Positions 16,865 through 25,988 of a DNA stretch of 36,589 nucleotides are shown here, piece by piece; position 1 is the stretch's first letter, and each line of letters opens with the position of its first letter. The stretch covers positions 1 through 36,589 of the forward strand of contig JARDZO010000014.1 of NCBI GenBank assembly GCA_029240815.1, written 5' to 3'. This DNA comes from Brevibacillus sp. GTDB lineage: Bacteria; Bacillota; Bacilli; Brevibacillales; Brevibacillaceae. The notes under the pieces are model-generated. The model saw only the letters and a list, made by a program, of their open reading frames with translations, had not been told where the DNA came from and ran no database searches. Made by a program: the position numbers and the translations under genes.

Positions 16865-17614
16865 ATGGCGACAGATCGCGAGAAAGAGATTCTGAATTTT
16901 CTAAACGAGAGATCCCCAATGACAGTTGAACAGTTGGCGGTGTCCCTGCACGTATCCGAGGTCACCGTCCGCAGAGATCTGACCGCGATGGAAAAGCAAG
17001 GGATGATCGTCCGTAAAAGAGGGGGAGCCTCCCTTCCCGAGCTAGGATTCGAGCCGATGTTCAACCAGCGGCAAAAGAAAAATCACGAGCTCAAGCAATC
17101 GATCGCAAGGTATGTGGCAAACACGATCCAGGAGGGCGAGGTCATCGCGCTGGATGTCGGTACCACGACGGCAGAATTGGCGAGAGAGCTGACTAAGCGC
17201 TCGGGAATCACGGTATTTACATCCTGCATACAGGTCGCTTCGATCCTAGCCAAGAGTAATCTCCAGGTGTATATGATCGGTGGTCTGATCCGCAAAACGG
17301 AAATGTCGATGGTCGGCAGTATCGCCCAAGAGACAATCATGAAATTCAATTTTGATCGCTTTTATCTCGGAGTAGCAGGAATCAGTCTGGAAACGGGCCT
17401 CACGGATTACAGCATCGAGGAGACAGAAATCAAAAGAGCGTTTATCAATCGCTCGAAAGAAGTCATCGCCCTCGTCGACAGGACCAAGTTTGGGCAATCT
17501 TCCTTGATCAAGGTATGTGAAGTCGAGCAGATCGATGAAATGATCACGAACAAAGGTGACTTTGGAGGGGAGCTTCCCGAGGATCATTTCCAAGGCAAAA
17601 TTACCTACGTCTAA
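16865..17614 (+). CDS. DeoR-family transcriptional repressor
   Basis: 249 residues from the ATG at 16865, with AAGAGGAG 9 bases upstream. The N-terminal HTH (VEQLAVSLHVSEVTVRRDL, GMIVRKRGGA) is followed by the DeoRC sugar-phosphate sensor domain (ALDVGTTTAELAREL, MIGGLIRK). DeoR members respond to phosphorylated sugars, so a phosphorylated product of the downstream kinase is the natural inducer candidate. First gene of a seven-gene cluster read in the same direction; position matches sgcR of the E. coli sgc cluster functionally, not by close sequence. Confidence 0.9.
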   Translation: MATDREKEILNFLNERSPMTVEQLAVSLHVSEVTVRRDLTAMEKQGMIVRKRGGASLPELGFEPMFNQRQKKNHELKQSIARYVANTIQEGEVIALDVGTTTAELARELTKRSGITVFTSCIQVASILAKSNLQVYMIGGLIRKTEMSMVGSIAQETIMKFNFDRFYLGVAGISLETGLTDYSIEETEIKRAFINRSKEVIALVDRTKFGQSSLIKVCEVEQIDEMITNKGDFGGELPEDHFQGKITYV

Positions 17615-17669
17615 ATAGGTGCAGCGTGCAGGAAGCGATCATCACGGTTTTGCGAGGGGAGTGAAGGAC

Positions 17670-19211
17670 GTGGCTTATGTGCTGGGGATTGATATTGGCA
17701 CCTACGAGTCAAAGGGAGCGCTGGTAGATGAGGCAGGGAAGCTCCTCGTGAGCGAGTCGGTAGCTCATCGACTGGAAATCCCCCAACGGGGTTGGGCCGA
17801 GCATGATGCGGAGTATACGTGGTGGCATGACTTTACCCATTTGAGCAAAGTCATCACGAAGCAGGCAGCTGACAAGTACAGAATTCGACCAGACGAAATC
17901 AAAGCTGTGGGGGTCAGCTCGATTGCCCCAGCTGTCGTCCCGGTGGATGCACAAGGACGGCCGCTGCGCAAAGCGATCCTATACGGAGTCGATACGCGCT
18001 CCCAAAAGCAGGTCCATGAACTGAATGAGCAAATCGGAGAAGAACGGATTTTTCAAGTAGCCGCGCAAACCTTGTCTGCTCAGTCGGCAGGACCGAAAAT
18101 TCTCTGGATCCGCCAAGAGGAGCCGCAAGTCTATGAGCGAACGGCCAAGTTTCTCTGCGGCTCGGGTTACCTAGTCTACAAGCTGACGGGTGAGCAGATC
18201 ATCGACCGTTACACGGCTGCGTCCTATTCGCCGCTCTTTGACATCCGCCAGTTGAAATGGAGTGCGGAGATGACGAGTGCGATCTGTGAGCTCGATCAAT
18301 TGCCCCGACTCACCTGGAGCCATGAGATTGTAGGCGAAGTGACGAAGCGGGCATCAGACCAAACCGGATTAGCTCAAGGGACAAAGGTGATCGCGGGTAC
18401 AGCCGATGCGCTCTCCGAGGCGATCAGCGTCGGAGCGGTGCACAAAGGCGATCTGATGCTCATGTACGGCAGCTCTACCTTTTTCATTCTTGTAGCTCCC
18501 CATTTGCCAAAGACTCAAACCTTATGGGCCAATCTGCATGCCGTCCCCGGCTCCCACACGATTACGGGCGGTACGGCTACAGCAGGCTCGCTCACCCGCT
18601 GGTTCATTGATCAATGGCTGTCGGTAGAAGGACAATCGAAGCCACCTTCCTCTGGCGGCATGACGGTCGATGAAGCATACACGTATGCGACGAAGCTGGC
18701 GGAGCAGAGTCCACCCGGTGCAAATGGACTGCTCACCCTGCCCTATTTTAGCGGAGAGCGGACGCCCATTCATCACGCAACGGCAAAGGGCGTGTTTTTT
18801 GGACTCACCCTACAGCACACGCAGTCCGACATGTACCGCTCGATTTTGGAGGGTATCTCTTTTTCCATTCGCCACAACATGGACGAAATCAGGAGCATGC
18901 AGGTTCCGATCCATCGCGCCGTCGCAGTCGGGGGCGGCGTCAAGAATCGCCTTTGGCTGCAAAGTGTGAGTGACATTTGCCAAATGACGCAGGTCATCCC
19001 GGAAATTACACTTGGTGCGGCTTATGGAAACGCCTTTTTGTGTGCGCTGGGACTCGGCTGGTATCGAGACATCACGGATATGGATCAATGGGTGAGCGTG
19101 AAGGAAGAGATCACACCACAACAGACGCATCAGCCTTTATATGAACGCTACTATGAGCTCTATCACCGACTGTATCGGCAAACACGTGAATTGATGGATG
19201 AGCTAACTTAA
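17670..19211 (+). CDS. FGGY-family carbohydrate kinase
   Basis: 513 residues from the GTG at 17670, with GGGGAG 8 bases upstream. The N-terminal phosphate motif is VLGIDIGTYESKG. The catalytic base is Asp246 in AGTADALSEA, and the C-terminal adenosine motif GGGVKN is near residue 430. FGGY kinases phosphorylate sugars or sugar-like molecules (xylulose, ribulose, glycerol, AI-2) in the cytoplasm with ATP. Here it would trap whatever the downstream ABC importer brings in. The substrate is not identified; xylulokinase is the generic annotation but there is no pentose isomerase nearby. Confidence 0.88.
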   Translation: MAYVLGIDIGTYESKGALVDEAGKLLVSESVAHRLEIPQRGWAEHDAEYTWWHDFTHLSKVITKQAADKYRIRPDEIKAVGVSSIAPAVVPVDAQGRPLRKAILYGVDTRSQKQVHELNEQIGEERIFQVAAQTLSAQSAGPKILWIRQEEPQVYERTAKFLCGSGYLVYKLTGEQIIDRYTAASYSPLFDIRQLKWSAEMTSAICELDQLPRLTWSHEIVGEVTKRASDQTGLAQGTKVIAGTADALSEAISVGAVHKGDLMLMYGSSTFFILVAPHLPKTQTLWANLHAVPGSHTITGGTATAGSLTRWFIDQWLSVEGQSKPPSSGGMTVDEAYTYATKLAEQSPPGANGLLTLPYFSGERTPIHHATAKGVFFGLTLQHTQSDMYRSILEGISFSIRHNMDEIRSMQVPIHRAVAVGGGVKNRLWLQSVSDICQMTQVIPEITLGAAYGNAFLCALGLGWYRDITDMDQWVSVKEEITPQQTHQPLYERYYELYHRLYRQTRELMDELT

Positions 19212-19233
19212 CCAAACAACGGGGGAACGAAGC

Positions 19234-20334
19234 ATGCTTCCAGATTATCGAAAAATGAAAGAGGTTCTGCGTGATTTGACGTCTTGTCTAGCGTTGTCCG
19301 GTTATGAGGATTCTGTCATTCGCTATGTGCGTGAGCGACTGGCGGGCAAGGCAGAGGAGATCCATGTCGACCCGCTCGGGAATGTCATCGTGCGCATGAA
19401 TCGGTTGCAGACTGAAAATCCGTATCGGGTCATGGTGTTCGCTCATATGGACGAGCTGGGATTGGTGGTGACCAAGATTGAAGAGAGTGGTTTTTTGCGA
19501 TTGGAGCGGCTGGGAGGAATTCCGGAGAAAAGCTTGGCAGGCACGACTCTTTTGATCGAAGCAGATGGAAAGCAGTGGAAGGGTATCGTTGGCACCAAAT
19601 CTCATCACGTCACAAAGCAAGACGAAAAGTATAAGGTGCTTCCGGTGAATGAGATCTATGCCGACTTTGGCTTTCGGAGCAAACAGGACGCGCTGGATGC
19701 AGGGATATCGCCTGGTACCCCGGTAGGCTACGCCCGGCAGTTTTTTGACAACGGCTCGATCGTTTTTAGCAATACACTCGATAATCGTGTGGGCTGCCTG
19801 ACCTTGTTGGAGCTGGCAGATCGCTTGCAGGAGACAGAACTGCCCTGCGAACTGTACATTGTCTTTTCCGTACAGGAAGAATTTAATTTGCGCGGGGTAC
19901 TGCCAGCCGTTCGAAAAGTGAATCCGCATTTGGCGATCACGTTGGATATTACGATCGCGACGGATACCCCCGATCTGAAAGGAAGCGCGGATATTCGCCT
20001 CGGAGGTGGCCCCAGCATCGGCATGTACACCTTCCACGGTAGAGGTACGCTGGGTGGGCTGATCCCCAATCCCAAGCTGGTGAAGCATTTGCAAAAGATC
20101 GCGAGAGAACAGGAGATTCCTTTGCAGCAAGCGGTTTTTATGGGGATACTGACGGATGCTTCTTTTAGCCAGCTGGAGAATGACGGCATCCCGATGGTGG
20201 ATCTCGGCTATCCGGCACGATACACGCACGCTCCGGTAGAGGCGATCGACTTGCAGGATGTCGAGCAGCTCATTTGTTTGCTGGAAAAGCTGCTGCTCAC
20301 GTGTGATCACGGGCTGAATCTGAGCCGCGGGTAA
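19234..20334 (+). CDS. M42-family metallopeptidase-like protein (SgcX/FrvX-type)
   Basis: 366 residues. The M42 metal and catalytic residues are in place: H71 and D73 (HMDE), D183 (TLDNRVG), E215-E216 (SVQEEF), D238 (TLDIT) and H332 (YTHAP). The M42 family contains cobalt or zinc aminopeptidases and proteins once called endoglucanases; E. coli SgcX and FrvX are members found in sugar operons. With a kinase and importer beside it, the likely role is hydrolysis of an amide or similar bond in the imported compound, not general peptide turnover. This is inference. It follows the kinase by 22 bp. Confidence 0.85.
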   Translation: MLPDYRKMKEVLRDLTSCLALSGYEDSVIRYVRERLAGKAEEIHVDPLGNVIVRMNRLQTENPYRVMVFAHMDELGLVVTKIEESGFLRLERLGGIPEKSLAGTTLLIEADGKQWKGIVGTKSHHVTKQDEKYKVLPVNEIYADFGFRSKQDALDAGISPGTPVGYARQFFDNGSIVFSNTLDNRVGCLTLLELADRLQETELPCELYIVFSVQEEFNLRGVLPAVRKVNPHLAITLDITIATDTPDLKGSADIRLGGGPSIGMYTFHGRGTLGGLIPNPKLVKHLQKIAREQEIPLQQAVFMGILTDASFSQLENDGIPMVDLGYPARYTHAPVEAIDLQDVEQLICLLEKLLLTCDHGLNLSRG

Positions 20335-20366
20335 TCTATTACATATCAGAGGAGTGGAGATAACCA

Positions 20367-21176
20367 ATGAGTTGGTTAAAAGAAGTAATCGGAACGGAAA
20401 AAGCGATCATCGCCATGTGCCACCTGCTCCCATTGCCAGGGGACCCTTCTTTCCAAAAAGAAAAAGGGATGGAATACGTGGTGGAAATGGCGCGAAAAGA
20501 TTTGCGAGCCCTCCAGGATGGCGGAGTGGATGCCGTGATGTTTTCCAATGAATTCAGTCTGCCGTATTTAACCGATGTGAAGACGGAGACGGTAGCGGCG
20601 ATGGCGAGAATCATTGGAGAACTCAAGAACGACATCAAAATCCCTTTTGGGGTCAACGTGCTGTGGGATGCGAAAAAATCGCTCGATCTGGCTGCGGCAA
20701 CAGGGGCGCAATTTGTCCGTGAAATCTTTACCGGTGTCTACGCGAGTGACTTTGGGATCTGGAACACCAATGTAGGCGAAACGGTGCGGCATCAGTATCG
20801 GATCGGTGCGGAGAATGTGAAGCTGCTCTTCAACATCGTACCGGAAGCGGCGAAGTACTTGGCGGATCGGGATATTGAGAATGTCGCGAAATCCACTGTG
20901 TTTAATAATCGGCCGGATGCCTTGTGCGTATCGGGACTGACGGCAGGGACTGAGACGGATTCGCAAATCCTGAAGCGGGTGAAGGAAGCGGTGCCCGAAA
21001 CGGTCGTATTAGCAAATACCGGAGTCCGCATGCAAAATCTGGAGCAGCAGCTATCGATCGCGGATGGAGCAGTGGTTGGGACAACGTTTAAATTAGACGG
21101 AAAATTCGAAAATCACGTAGATCAAGAGCGGGTCCGTGCTTTTATGGAGAAGGTAAAAGCGTTTCGACAAGGGTAG
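20367..21176 (+). CDS. BtpA/SgcQ-family TIM-barrel protein
   Basis: 269 residues, ATG with AGAGGAG and GGAG upstream. It shows typical BtpA/SgcQ segments: CHLLPLPGDPSF near the N-terminus, DLRALQDGGVDAVMFSNEF, KIPFGVNVLWD, AATGAQFVREIFTGVY and GAVVGTTFKLDG at the end, all consistent with a phosphate-binding TIM barrel. The name BtpA comes from cyanobacterial photosystem I biogenesis; in non-photosynthetic bacteria the family sits in sugar operons such as E. coli sgc and has no established reaction known to me. In this operon it could be an aldolase or epimerase-like step acting on the phosphorylated substrate. Confidence 0.85.
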   Translation: MSWLKEVIGTEKAIIAMCHLLPLPGDPSFQKEKGMEYVVEMARKDLRALQDGGVDAVMFSNEFSLPYLTDVKTETVAAMARIIGELKNDIKIPFGVNVLWDAKKSLDLAAATGAQFVREIFTGVYASDFGIWNTNVGETVRHQYRIGAENVKLLFNIVPEAAKYLADRDIENVAKSTVFNNRPDALCVSGLTAGTETDSQILKRVKEAVPETVVLANTGVRMQNLEQQLSIADGAVVGTTFKLDGKFENHVDQERVRAFMEKVKAFRQG

Positions 21177-21236
21177 TGCATGACATGTGACAGTGTCATT
21201 TTCATTACATACAGAAGATGAGGGAGGTCGACGTTC

Positions 21237-22286
21237 ATGAACAGACAGAGAAGGAGTTTGACGCTCGTGAGCCTGATGCTGGCTGTCTTGCTGCTCTTAC
21301 TGACAGCATGCAGTGGCGGTGGAGGAGGCACACAGCCACAAGGTGAGGCGGGACAACAGGCAAGCGGAAAAAAGTACAAGATAGCCACGGTAGTCAAATT
21401 GACGGGTGTCGCCTGGTTTGACCGAATGAACGAGGGAATCAAGAAATTCGGTGAGGAAACAGGCAACGAGACATTCATGCAAGGGCCGCAAAAAGCAGAT
21501 GCAGCGCTGCAGGTGCAAATCATCGAGGACCTGATCGCCCAAAAAGTAGATGCGATCACGGTCGTTCCGTTCTCTGCCGAAGCGCTGGAGCCTGTTCTAA
21601 AAAAGGCACGTGAAAAAGGTATCGTGGTCATTACGCACGAAGCAGACGGCTTTGAAAATACGGACTTTAACATCGAGGCGTTCGACAATCTGGACTACGG
21701 AGCGTTCTTGATGGACAGTCTGGCGAAATCGATGGGTGAGCAGGGCGAATACATGACGACGGTCGGCAGCCTGACGACGAAGTCGCATATGCAGTGGGAA
21801 GAAGGAGCGTACAAGCGCCAACAGGAAAAGTACCCGAACATGAAGGCTGTCGCCCGCAAGCTGGAAACGAATGACGATCAGAAGACAGCGAGTGAAAAAT
21901 TCCGTGAAACACTCAAGGCCTATCCCAACCTGAAAGGCTTCCAGGGTGCGTCCGGGAACGACGCTGCCGGTGCGGCATTGGCAGTCGAAGAAATGGGTCT
22001 GCAAGGAAAAGTGAATGTCGTAGGCACGAGCGTACCGTCCGTCAGCAAGCAGTATCTGGAGAGCGGTGCGATGAGCATGATCGGCTTCTGGGATCCCGCA
22101 GATGCCGGGTATGTCATGAACAGGCTGGCTGTCATGGTGCTGGACGGCAAGAAAGCAGACATCAAGGAAGGCGCGAATCTCGGAGTAAAGGGCTACGAAA
22201 GCATCAAGGTGGTCAACGGCAAATACTTGTTTGGCAGCGCATGGGTAGGTGTCGGCAAGGAAAATATGAACGATTACAACTTTTAA
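21237..22286 (+). CDS. ABC importer substrate-binding lipoprotein (LsrB/RbsB-like)
   Basis: 349 residues. A lipoprotein signal with lipobox LTAC (Cys25) is followed by a Gly/Gln-rich linker and a periplasmic-binding type 1 fold. Overall pattern and C-terminus (GKENMNDYNF) resemble the AI-2 receptor LsrB. Lys54 (VVKLTGVAW) is kept, but the segments that carry the other AI-2 contacts in LsrB read THEAD (133-137), TKSHMQW (181-187) and GASGNDA (237-243), not the LsrB residues. The ligand is therefore probably another small sugar-like compound. It precedes its ATPase by 34 bp. Confidence 0.87.
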   Translation: MNRQRRSLTLVSLMLAVLLLLLTACSGGGGGTQPQGEAGQQASGKKYKIATVVKLTGVAWFDRMNEGIKKFGEETGNETFMQGPQKADAALQVQIIEDLIAQKVDAITVVPFSAEALEPVLKKAREKGIVVITHEADGFENTDFNIEAFDNLDYGAFLMDSLAKSMGEQGEYMTTVGSLTTKSHMQWEEGAYKRQQEKYPNMKAVARKLETNDDQKTASEKFRETLKAYPNLKGFQGASGNDAAGAALAVEEMGLQGKVNVVGTSVPSVSKQYLESGAMSMIGFWDPADAGYVMNRLAVMVLDGKKADIKEGANLGVKGYESIKVVNGKYLFGSAWVGVGKENMNDYNF

Positions 22287-22320
22287 TCCCGTACACGTAT
22301 AGAGAGGGTGAACCGCAATC

Positions 22321-23805
22321 ATGTCGCTCATACAATTGTCAGGAATCAGCAAATCATTTGCCGGTGTTCAAGCGCTGAAGGATGTCAGCATCGAGCTGGA
22401 TTATGGAGAGATCCACTGTCTGGCCGGAGAGAATGGTTGCGGGAAATCCACTCTGATCAAAGTCATGTCCGGTGTGCACGCACCGGACCATGGGGAAATG
22501 CTGATTCACGGACAGAAACGCAAGCTGCTGACGCCGATGGATGCGATCAACGAAGGAATTCAGGTCATTTATCAGGACTTCTCCATCTTTCCGAACCTGA
22601 CTGTGGCAGAAAATATAGCACTCAATACAGAGCTGGCGCAAAACAGGAAGCTGGTAAATTGGCGCAGGATGAAGCAGATGGCCAAACAGGCGCTGGAGAA
22701 AGTGAATGTCCAGCTAGATCTGGATGCAAAGGTCGAGACGTTGTCTGTTGCCGACAAGCAGTTGATTGCCATTTCACGAGCGCTGATGCACAAGGCCAAG
22801 CTGATCATCATGGATGAGCCGACGACAGCCTTGACGCAAAAAGAAGTGAGGTCGCTGTTCACTGTCATTAGCGGCCTGAAAAAAGAAGGAATGACCATCC
22901 TGTTTGTCAGTCACAAGCTGGAAGAAGTCTTTGAGATTTCCGAGAGAATCACCATTTTGCGCAATGGTAAAAATGTGGTGTCCGAACGGGTCCAGCAGCT
23001 GGATCGCGAAAAGCTCGTTTTTTATATGACGGGCAGGCAGATTGAAGAAAGCTATTACGAGATAAAAGAGGAGACGACAGCACCGATCTTGCAAACGGAA
23101 GATTTAGGGTTGCAGGGGTGCTTTGAAGATATATCGTTGCAGATTAAAGCGGGGGAAATCGTGGGTTTGACGGGCTTGCTGGGATCTGGGCGCACAGAGC
23201 TGGCAGAATCACTTTTTGGCTTGCGACCGGCGACGAGCGGCAAGATTTACATGGATGGTGCTGAGCGTCAGATTCGTACGGTACAGGACGCGATCGAGCA
23301 ACGAATTGCGTACGTGCCGGAGGATCGTTTGACCGAAGGCCTCTTTTTGGAGCAATCCATTGAGCGCAACATGGTGATCAGCGTAGTAGATCGGCTGTCG
23401 AGCCATTGGCGCATGATCGATCTGACCAAAGTGAAAAGCACGGTTCAAGACTGGATCAAGAGCCTGGGAATTGTCGCACACTCGCCTTCGTTGCCGGTCA
23501 AAACGTTGTCCGGTGGCAATCAGCAGCGTGTCGTCCTCGCCAAATGGCTGGCGACAAATCCGCGCCTGCTCATATTGAACGGACCGACTGTCGGAGTAGA
23601 TATCGGCTCGAAAGAAGACATCCATCAAGTGATACGTGCGTTGGCAAAGGAAGGCATGGGAGTGTTGATGATCTCCGATGACTTGCCTGAGCTGAAGCAA
23701 AACTGCAATCGGGTACTGGTCATGAAAAAAGGGCGACTGGTTGGGGAAATGGCAGGTAAGGAATGGAGCCAAGAGGAATGGACGCGATTGCAAGAAGCCA
23801 CATAG
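22321..23805 (+). CDS. sugar ABC importer ATPase with two nucleotide-binding domains (RbsA/LsrA-type)
   Basis: 494 residues. NBD1 has Walker A GENGCGKST (36-44), Walker B IIMDEP (162-167) and a degenerate signature LSVAD (141-145). NBD2 has a P-loop-like GLLGSGRTE, the canonical signature LSGGNQQ (396-402), but a degraded Walker B, ILNGPT, with Asn420-Gly421 in place of Asp-Glu. Only one composite site (NBD1 Walker motifs with NBD2 signature) looks fully competent, which is a known tendency in this family. It energises the two permeases that follow. Confidence 0.92.
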   Translation: MSLIQLSGISKSFAGVQALKDVSIELDYGEIHCLAGENGCGKSTLIKVMSGVHAPDHGEMLIHGQKRKLLTPMDAINEGIQVIYQDFSIFPNLTVAENIALNTELAQNRKLVNWRRMKQMAKQALEKVNVQLDLDAKVETLSVADKQLIAISRALMHKAKLIIMDEPTTALTQKEVRSLFTVISGLKKEGMTILFVSHKLEEVFEISERITILRNGKNVVSERVQQLDREKLVFYMTGRQIEESYYEIKEETTAPILQTEDLGLQGCFEDISLQIKAGEIVGLTGLLGSGRTELAESLFGLRPATSGKIYMDGAERQIRTVQDAIEQRIAYVPEDRLTEGLFLEQSIERNMVISVVDRLSSHWRMIDLTKVKSTVQDWIKSLGIVAHSPSLPVKTLSGGNQQRVVLAKWLATNPRLLILNGPTVGVDIGSKEDIHQVIRALAKEGMGVLMISDDLPELKQNCNRVLVMKKGRLVGEMAGKEWSQEEWTRLQEAT

Positions 23806-23832
23806 AAGTGAGTCGGCAGGGGGAGAAAGCAT

Positions 23833-24831
23833 ATGAAAAAGGTAGTGCAGACCAGCGAATTTTACGTGGCGATCGTCGTCCTGGCGCTGTTTCTCGTGAT
23901 TGGCAGCCAGAGCAGTGCATTTTTTACGACCACCAATCTGTTCGATCTGATCCGTAGTGGGATCGTTCCCGGGATTTTTGTGATGTGTGCCATGCTGGTC
24001 ATCATTTCCGGAGGAATCGATGTTTCGTTCCCCGCGATTGCGACCTTCAGCATGTTTTGCGCCACGAAAATTCTTCATTCCATGCAGTATGACGGCCCGG
24101 TGTTCGTTGCCTTTCTCCTGTCCGGCCTGATCGGTCTGTGCCTGGGGTTCATCAATGCCGTCTTTATTTCCCTGTTTCGCTTGCCCGCGTTGATCGTGAC
24201 GTTGGGTACTTCTTCCATGTTCAGCGGATTTCTCCTGACGTTTGTCGGCAGCAGCCAGATCAGTGATCTGCCCAAGCCGCTCTTGACCTTTTCCAAGGAA
24301 CAGATTTTCAAGTTTACGAATGATAGCGGAATCACGGTGGGACTGCCTGTTGCTGTCCTTGTCACGTTTGGGGTCATTCTACTCGTGGCGTTGCTGCTGC
24401 GGTATACGATGATGGGCAGAGGTATCTACGCGTTGGGGGGCGATGCCGTATCTGCGCAAAGGATCGGCTTTTCACCAGTGCGGATTCAGTTTTTTATCTA
24501 TGGCTTTGTCGGGCTCATGGCCGGAGTCGCAGGGATGATTCATACGACGATGATGCGCAATTCCAATCCTGTCGACCTGCTGGGTACGGAGCTGTTGATC
24601 ATTGCGGCAGTCGTGCTCGGGGGGACGCGTATCACGGGCGGCCATGGAACGGTGCTGGGCTCCCTGCTGGGATTGTTACTCGTCATCACGATCCAGAACA
24701 GCTTGATTCTCCTGGGGATTCCTTCCTATTGGCAGCGTTTTGTCATCGGTGCCTTGATCCTGATCGGAACGGGCGTGGCGGCGTATCAGGTGAAGAGATC
24801 GATCATGAGGCGAAAATCGATCGTAACGTAA
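23833..24831 (+). CDS. sugar ABC importer permease 1 (RbsC/LsrC-type)
   Basis: 332 residues, BPD_transp_2 family, with about 8-10 hydrophobic segments. Typical family motifs are VIISGGIDVSFPAIATFS near residues 56-73 and AAVVLGGTRITGGHG near 257-270, which contact the ATPase. GGCAGGGGGAG lies just before the ATG. It pairs with the next gene as a heterodimeric channel, as LsrC and LsrD do. Confidence 0.9.
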   Translation: MKKVVQTSEFYVAIVVLALFLVIGSQSSAFFTTTNLFDLIRSGIVPGIFVMCAMLVIISGGIDVSFPAIATFSMFCATKILHSMQYDGPVFVAFLLSGLIGLCLGFINAVFISLFRLPALIVTLGTSSMFSGFLLTFVGSSQISDLPKPLLTFSKEQIFKFTNDSGITVGLPVAVLVTFGVILLVALLLRYTMMGRGIYALGGDAVSAQRIGFSPVRIQFFIYGFVGLMAGVAGMIHTTMMRNSNPVDLLGTELLIIAAVVLGGTRITGGHGTVLGSLLGLLLVITIQNSLILLGIPSYWQRFVIGALILIGTGVAAYQVKRSIMRRKSIVT

Positions 24832-24853
24832 CCACTTTTGGAGGAGGCCAGTT

Positions 24854-25906
24854 ATGACAACCCCTAATGGAAGCAAACCCGAGCCAATCACACCAATCGG
24901 CAGCTCGTCTTTTTCCTTGAAGCGCTATCTGCCTCAGGATGCGAGCACAATCCGGCTGTTTATCATCATGCTCGTCGTCTTCGCCTTGATGGCAGGAATG
25001 AGTCCGAGCACGTTTTTATCGTTAGACAGCTTTACCTCTATGGCGTTTCAGTTTCCCGTGTTTGGCATTTTTGCGTTAGCGATGATGCTTACGATGATCT
25101 CAGGAGGCATCGACCTGTCCATCGTGGGGATCGCCAATCTTACTTCGATCATATCCGCGTCGGTTATGGTGAGACTGTTGCCTGCTGAAGCGACGGCAGG
25201 CGAGAGCCTTTTGTATATCCTGCTAGGTGTGGCTGTCGCACTCGTGGTCGGACTGGTATGCGGTCTGTTCAACGGTTTTGCTGTCACGAGGATTGGAATT
25301 CCCCCGATCTTGGTGACCTTGGGAACGATGCAGCTATTCATGGGAATCGCCATTATTTTGACCAAGGGACAAGCGATTGTCGGCCTCCCGGAGCTGTATA
25401 CGACGATCGGAAATGGCAGCTTGTGGGTCATTCCTGTACCATTACTGATGTTTTGCTTGTGTATTCTGGCAACATATGTGTTGTTGAACAAGCAGTCTTA
25501 TGGAATGAAGCTGCAAATGCTGGGAGCAAATCCGACGGCCTCCATCTACTCAGGCGTAAACAACACGCGTGTACTGCGGGGGACATACGCGATCAGCGGT
25601 ATTCTGGCAGCCATAGCCGGTCTGGTCATCGTCGCCCAGACAAATTCGGCAAAAGCGGACTACGGGACCTCGTACATTTTGCAGGCGATATTGGTGGCTG
25701 TGATGGGCGGGGTGGATCCAAAGGGAGGATTTGGGAAGGTGTCGGGGATCGTGATGGCGGTCTTGACGCTCCAATTTTTATCGAGTGGCCTGAATGCACT
25801 GCATGTAGGGAATTTCTTCAAGGATTTTATGTGGGGAATCGTTCTGCTTCTGGTCATGGTCATCAACGAATGGAGCAATCGGCGAAACGCTAGGAGGATC
25901 GCCTGA
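24854..25906 (+). CDS. sugar ABC importer permease 2 (RbsC/LsrD-type)
   Basis: 350 residues, same family as the preceding gene, with a longer hydrophilic N-terminus (about 30 residues). It shows MISGGIDLSIVGIANL, RIGIPPILVTLGTMQL and AVMGGVDPKGGFG, the permease signature. GGAGGAGG precedes the ATG. It is the last gene of the operon, followed at once by a strong terminator. Confidence 0.9.
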   Translation: MTTPNGSKPEPITPIGSSSFSLKRYLPQDASTIRLFIIMLVVFALMAGMSPSTFLSLDSFTSMAFQFPVFGIFALAMMLTMISGGIDLSIVGIANLTSIISASVMVRLLPAEATAGESLLYILLGVAVALVVGLVCGLFNGFAVTRIGIPPILVTLGTMQLFMGIAIILTKGQAIVGLPELYTTIGNGSLWVIPVPLLMFCLCILATYVLLNKQSYGMKLQMLGANPTASIYSGVNNTRVLRGTYAISGILAAIAGLVIVAQTNSAKADYGTSYILQAILVAVMGGVDPKGGFGKVSGIVMAVLTLQFLSSGLNALHVGNFFKDFMWGIVLLLVMVINEWSNRRNARRIA

Positions 25907-25911
25907 AAAAG

Positions 25912-25958
25912 AAGGGCAATCCCGCAGTCTACACAGACTGTTGGGATTGCCCTTTTTT
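25912..25958 (+). terminator. rho-independent terminator of the sgc-like operon
   Basis: A perfect 12-bp stem (25912-25923 with 25943-25954) encloses CAGTCT/AGACTG with an ACAC loop and is followed by T6. It also lies 30 bp beyond the convergent Lrp gene, which may use the opposite strand. Confidence 0.92.
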
Positions 25959-25988
25959 GAGTGCAGTGAGAATGGTCAGATTACGATT

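Noticed and set aside
19288..20367. A 359-codon minus-strand frame
   Set aside because: It is antisense to the M42 gene, which has all metal ligands.
21237..25906. Annotation as an AI-2 (Lsr) import system
   Set aside because: Key LsrB contact segments differ, and LsrF, LsrG and LsrR homologues are absent; only the transporter type is supported.
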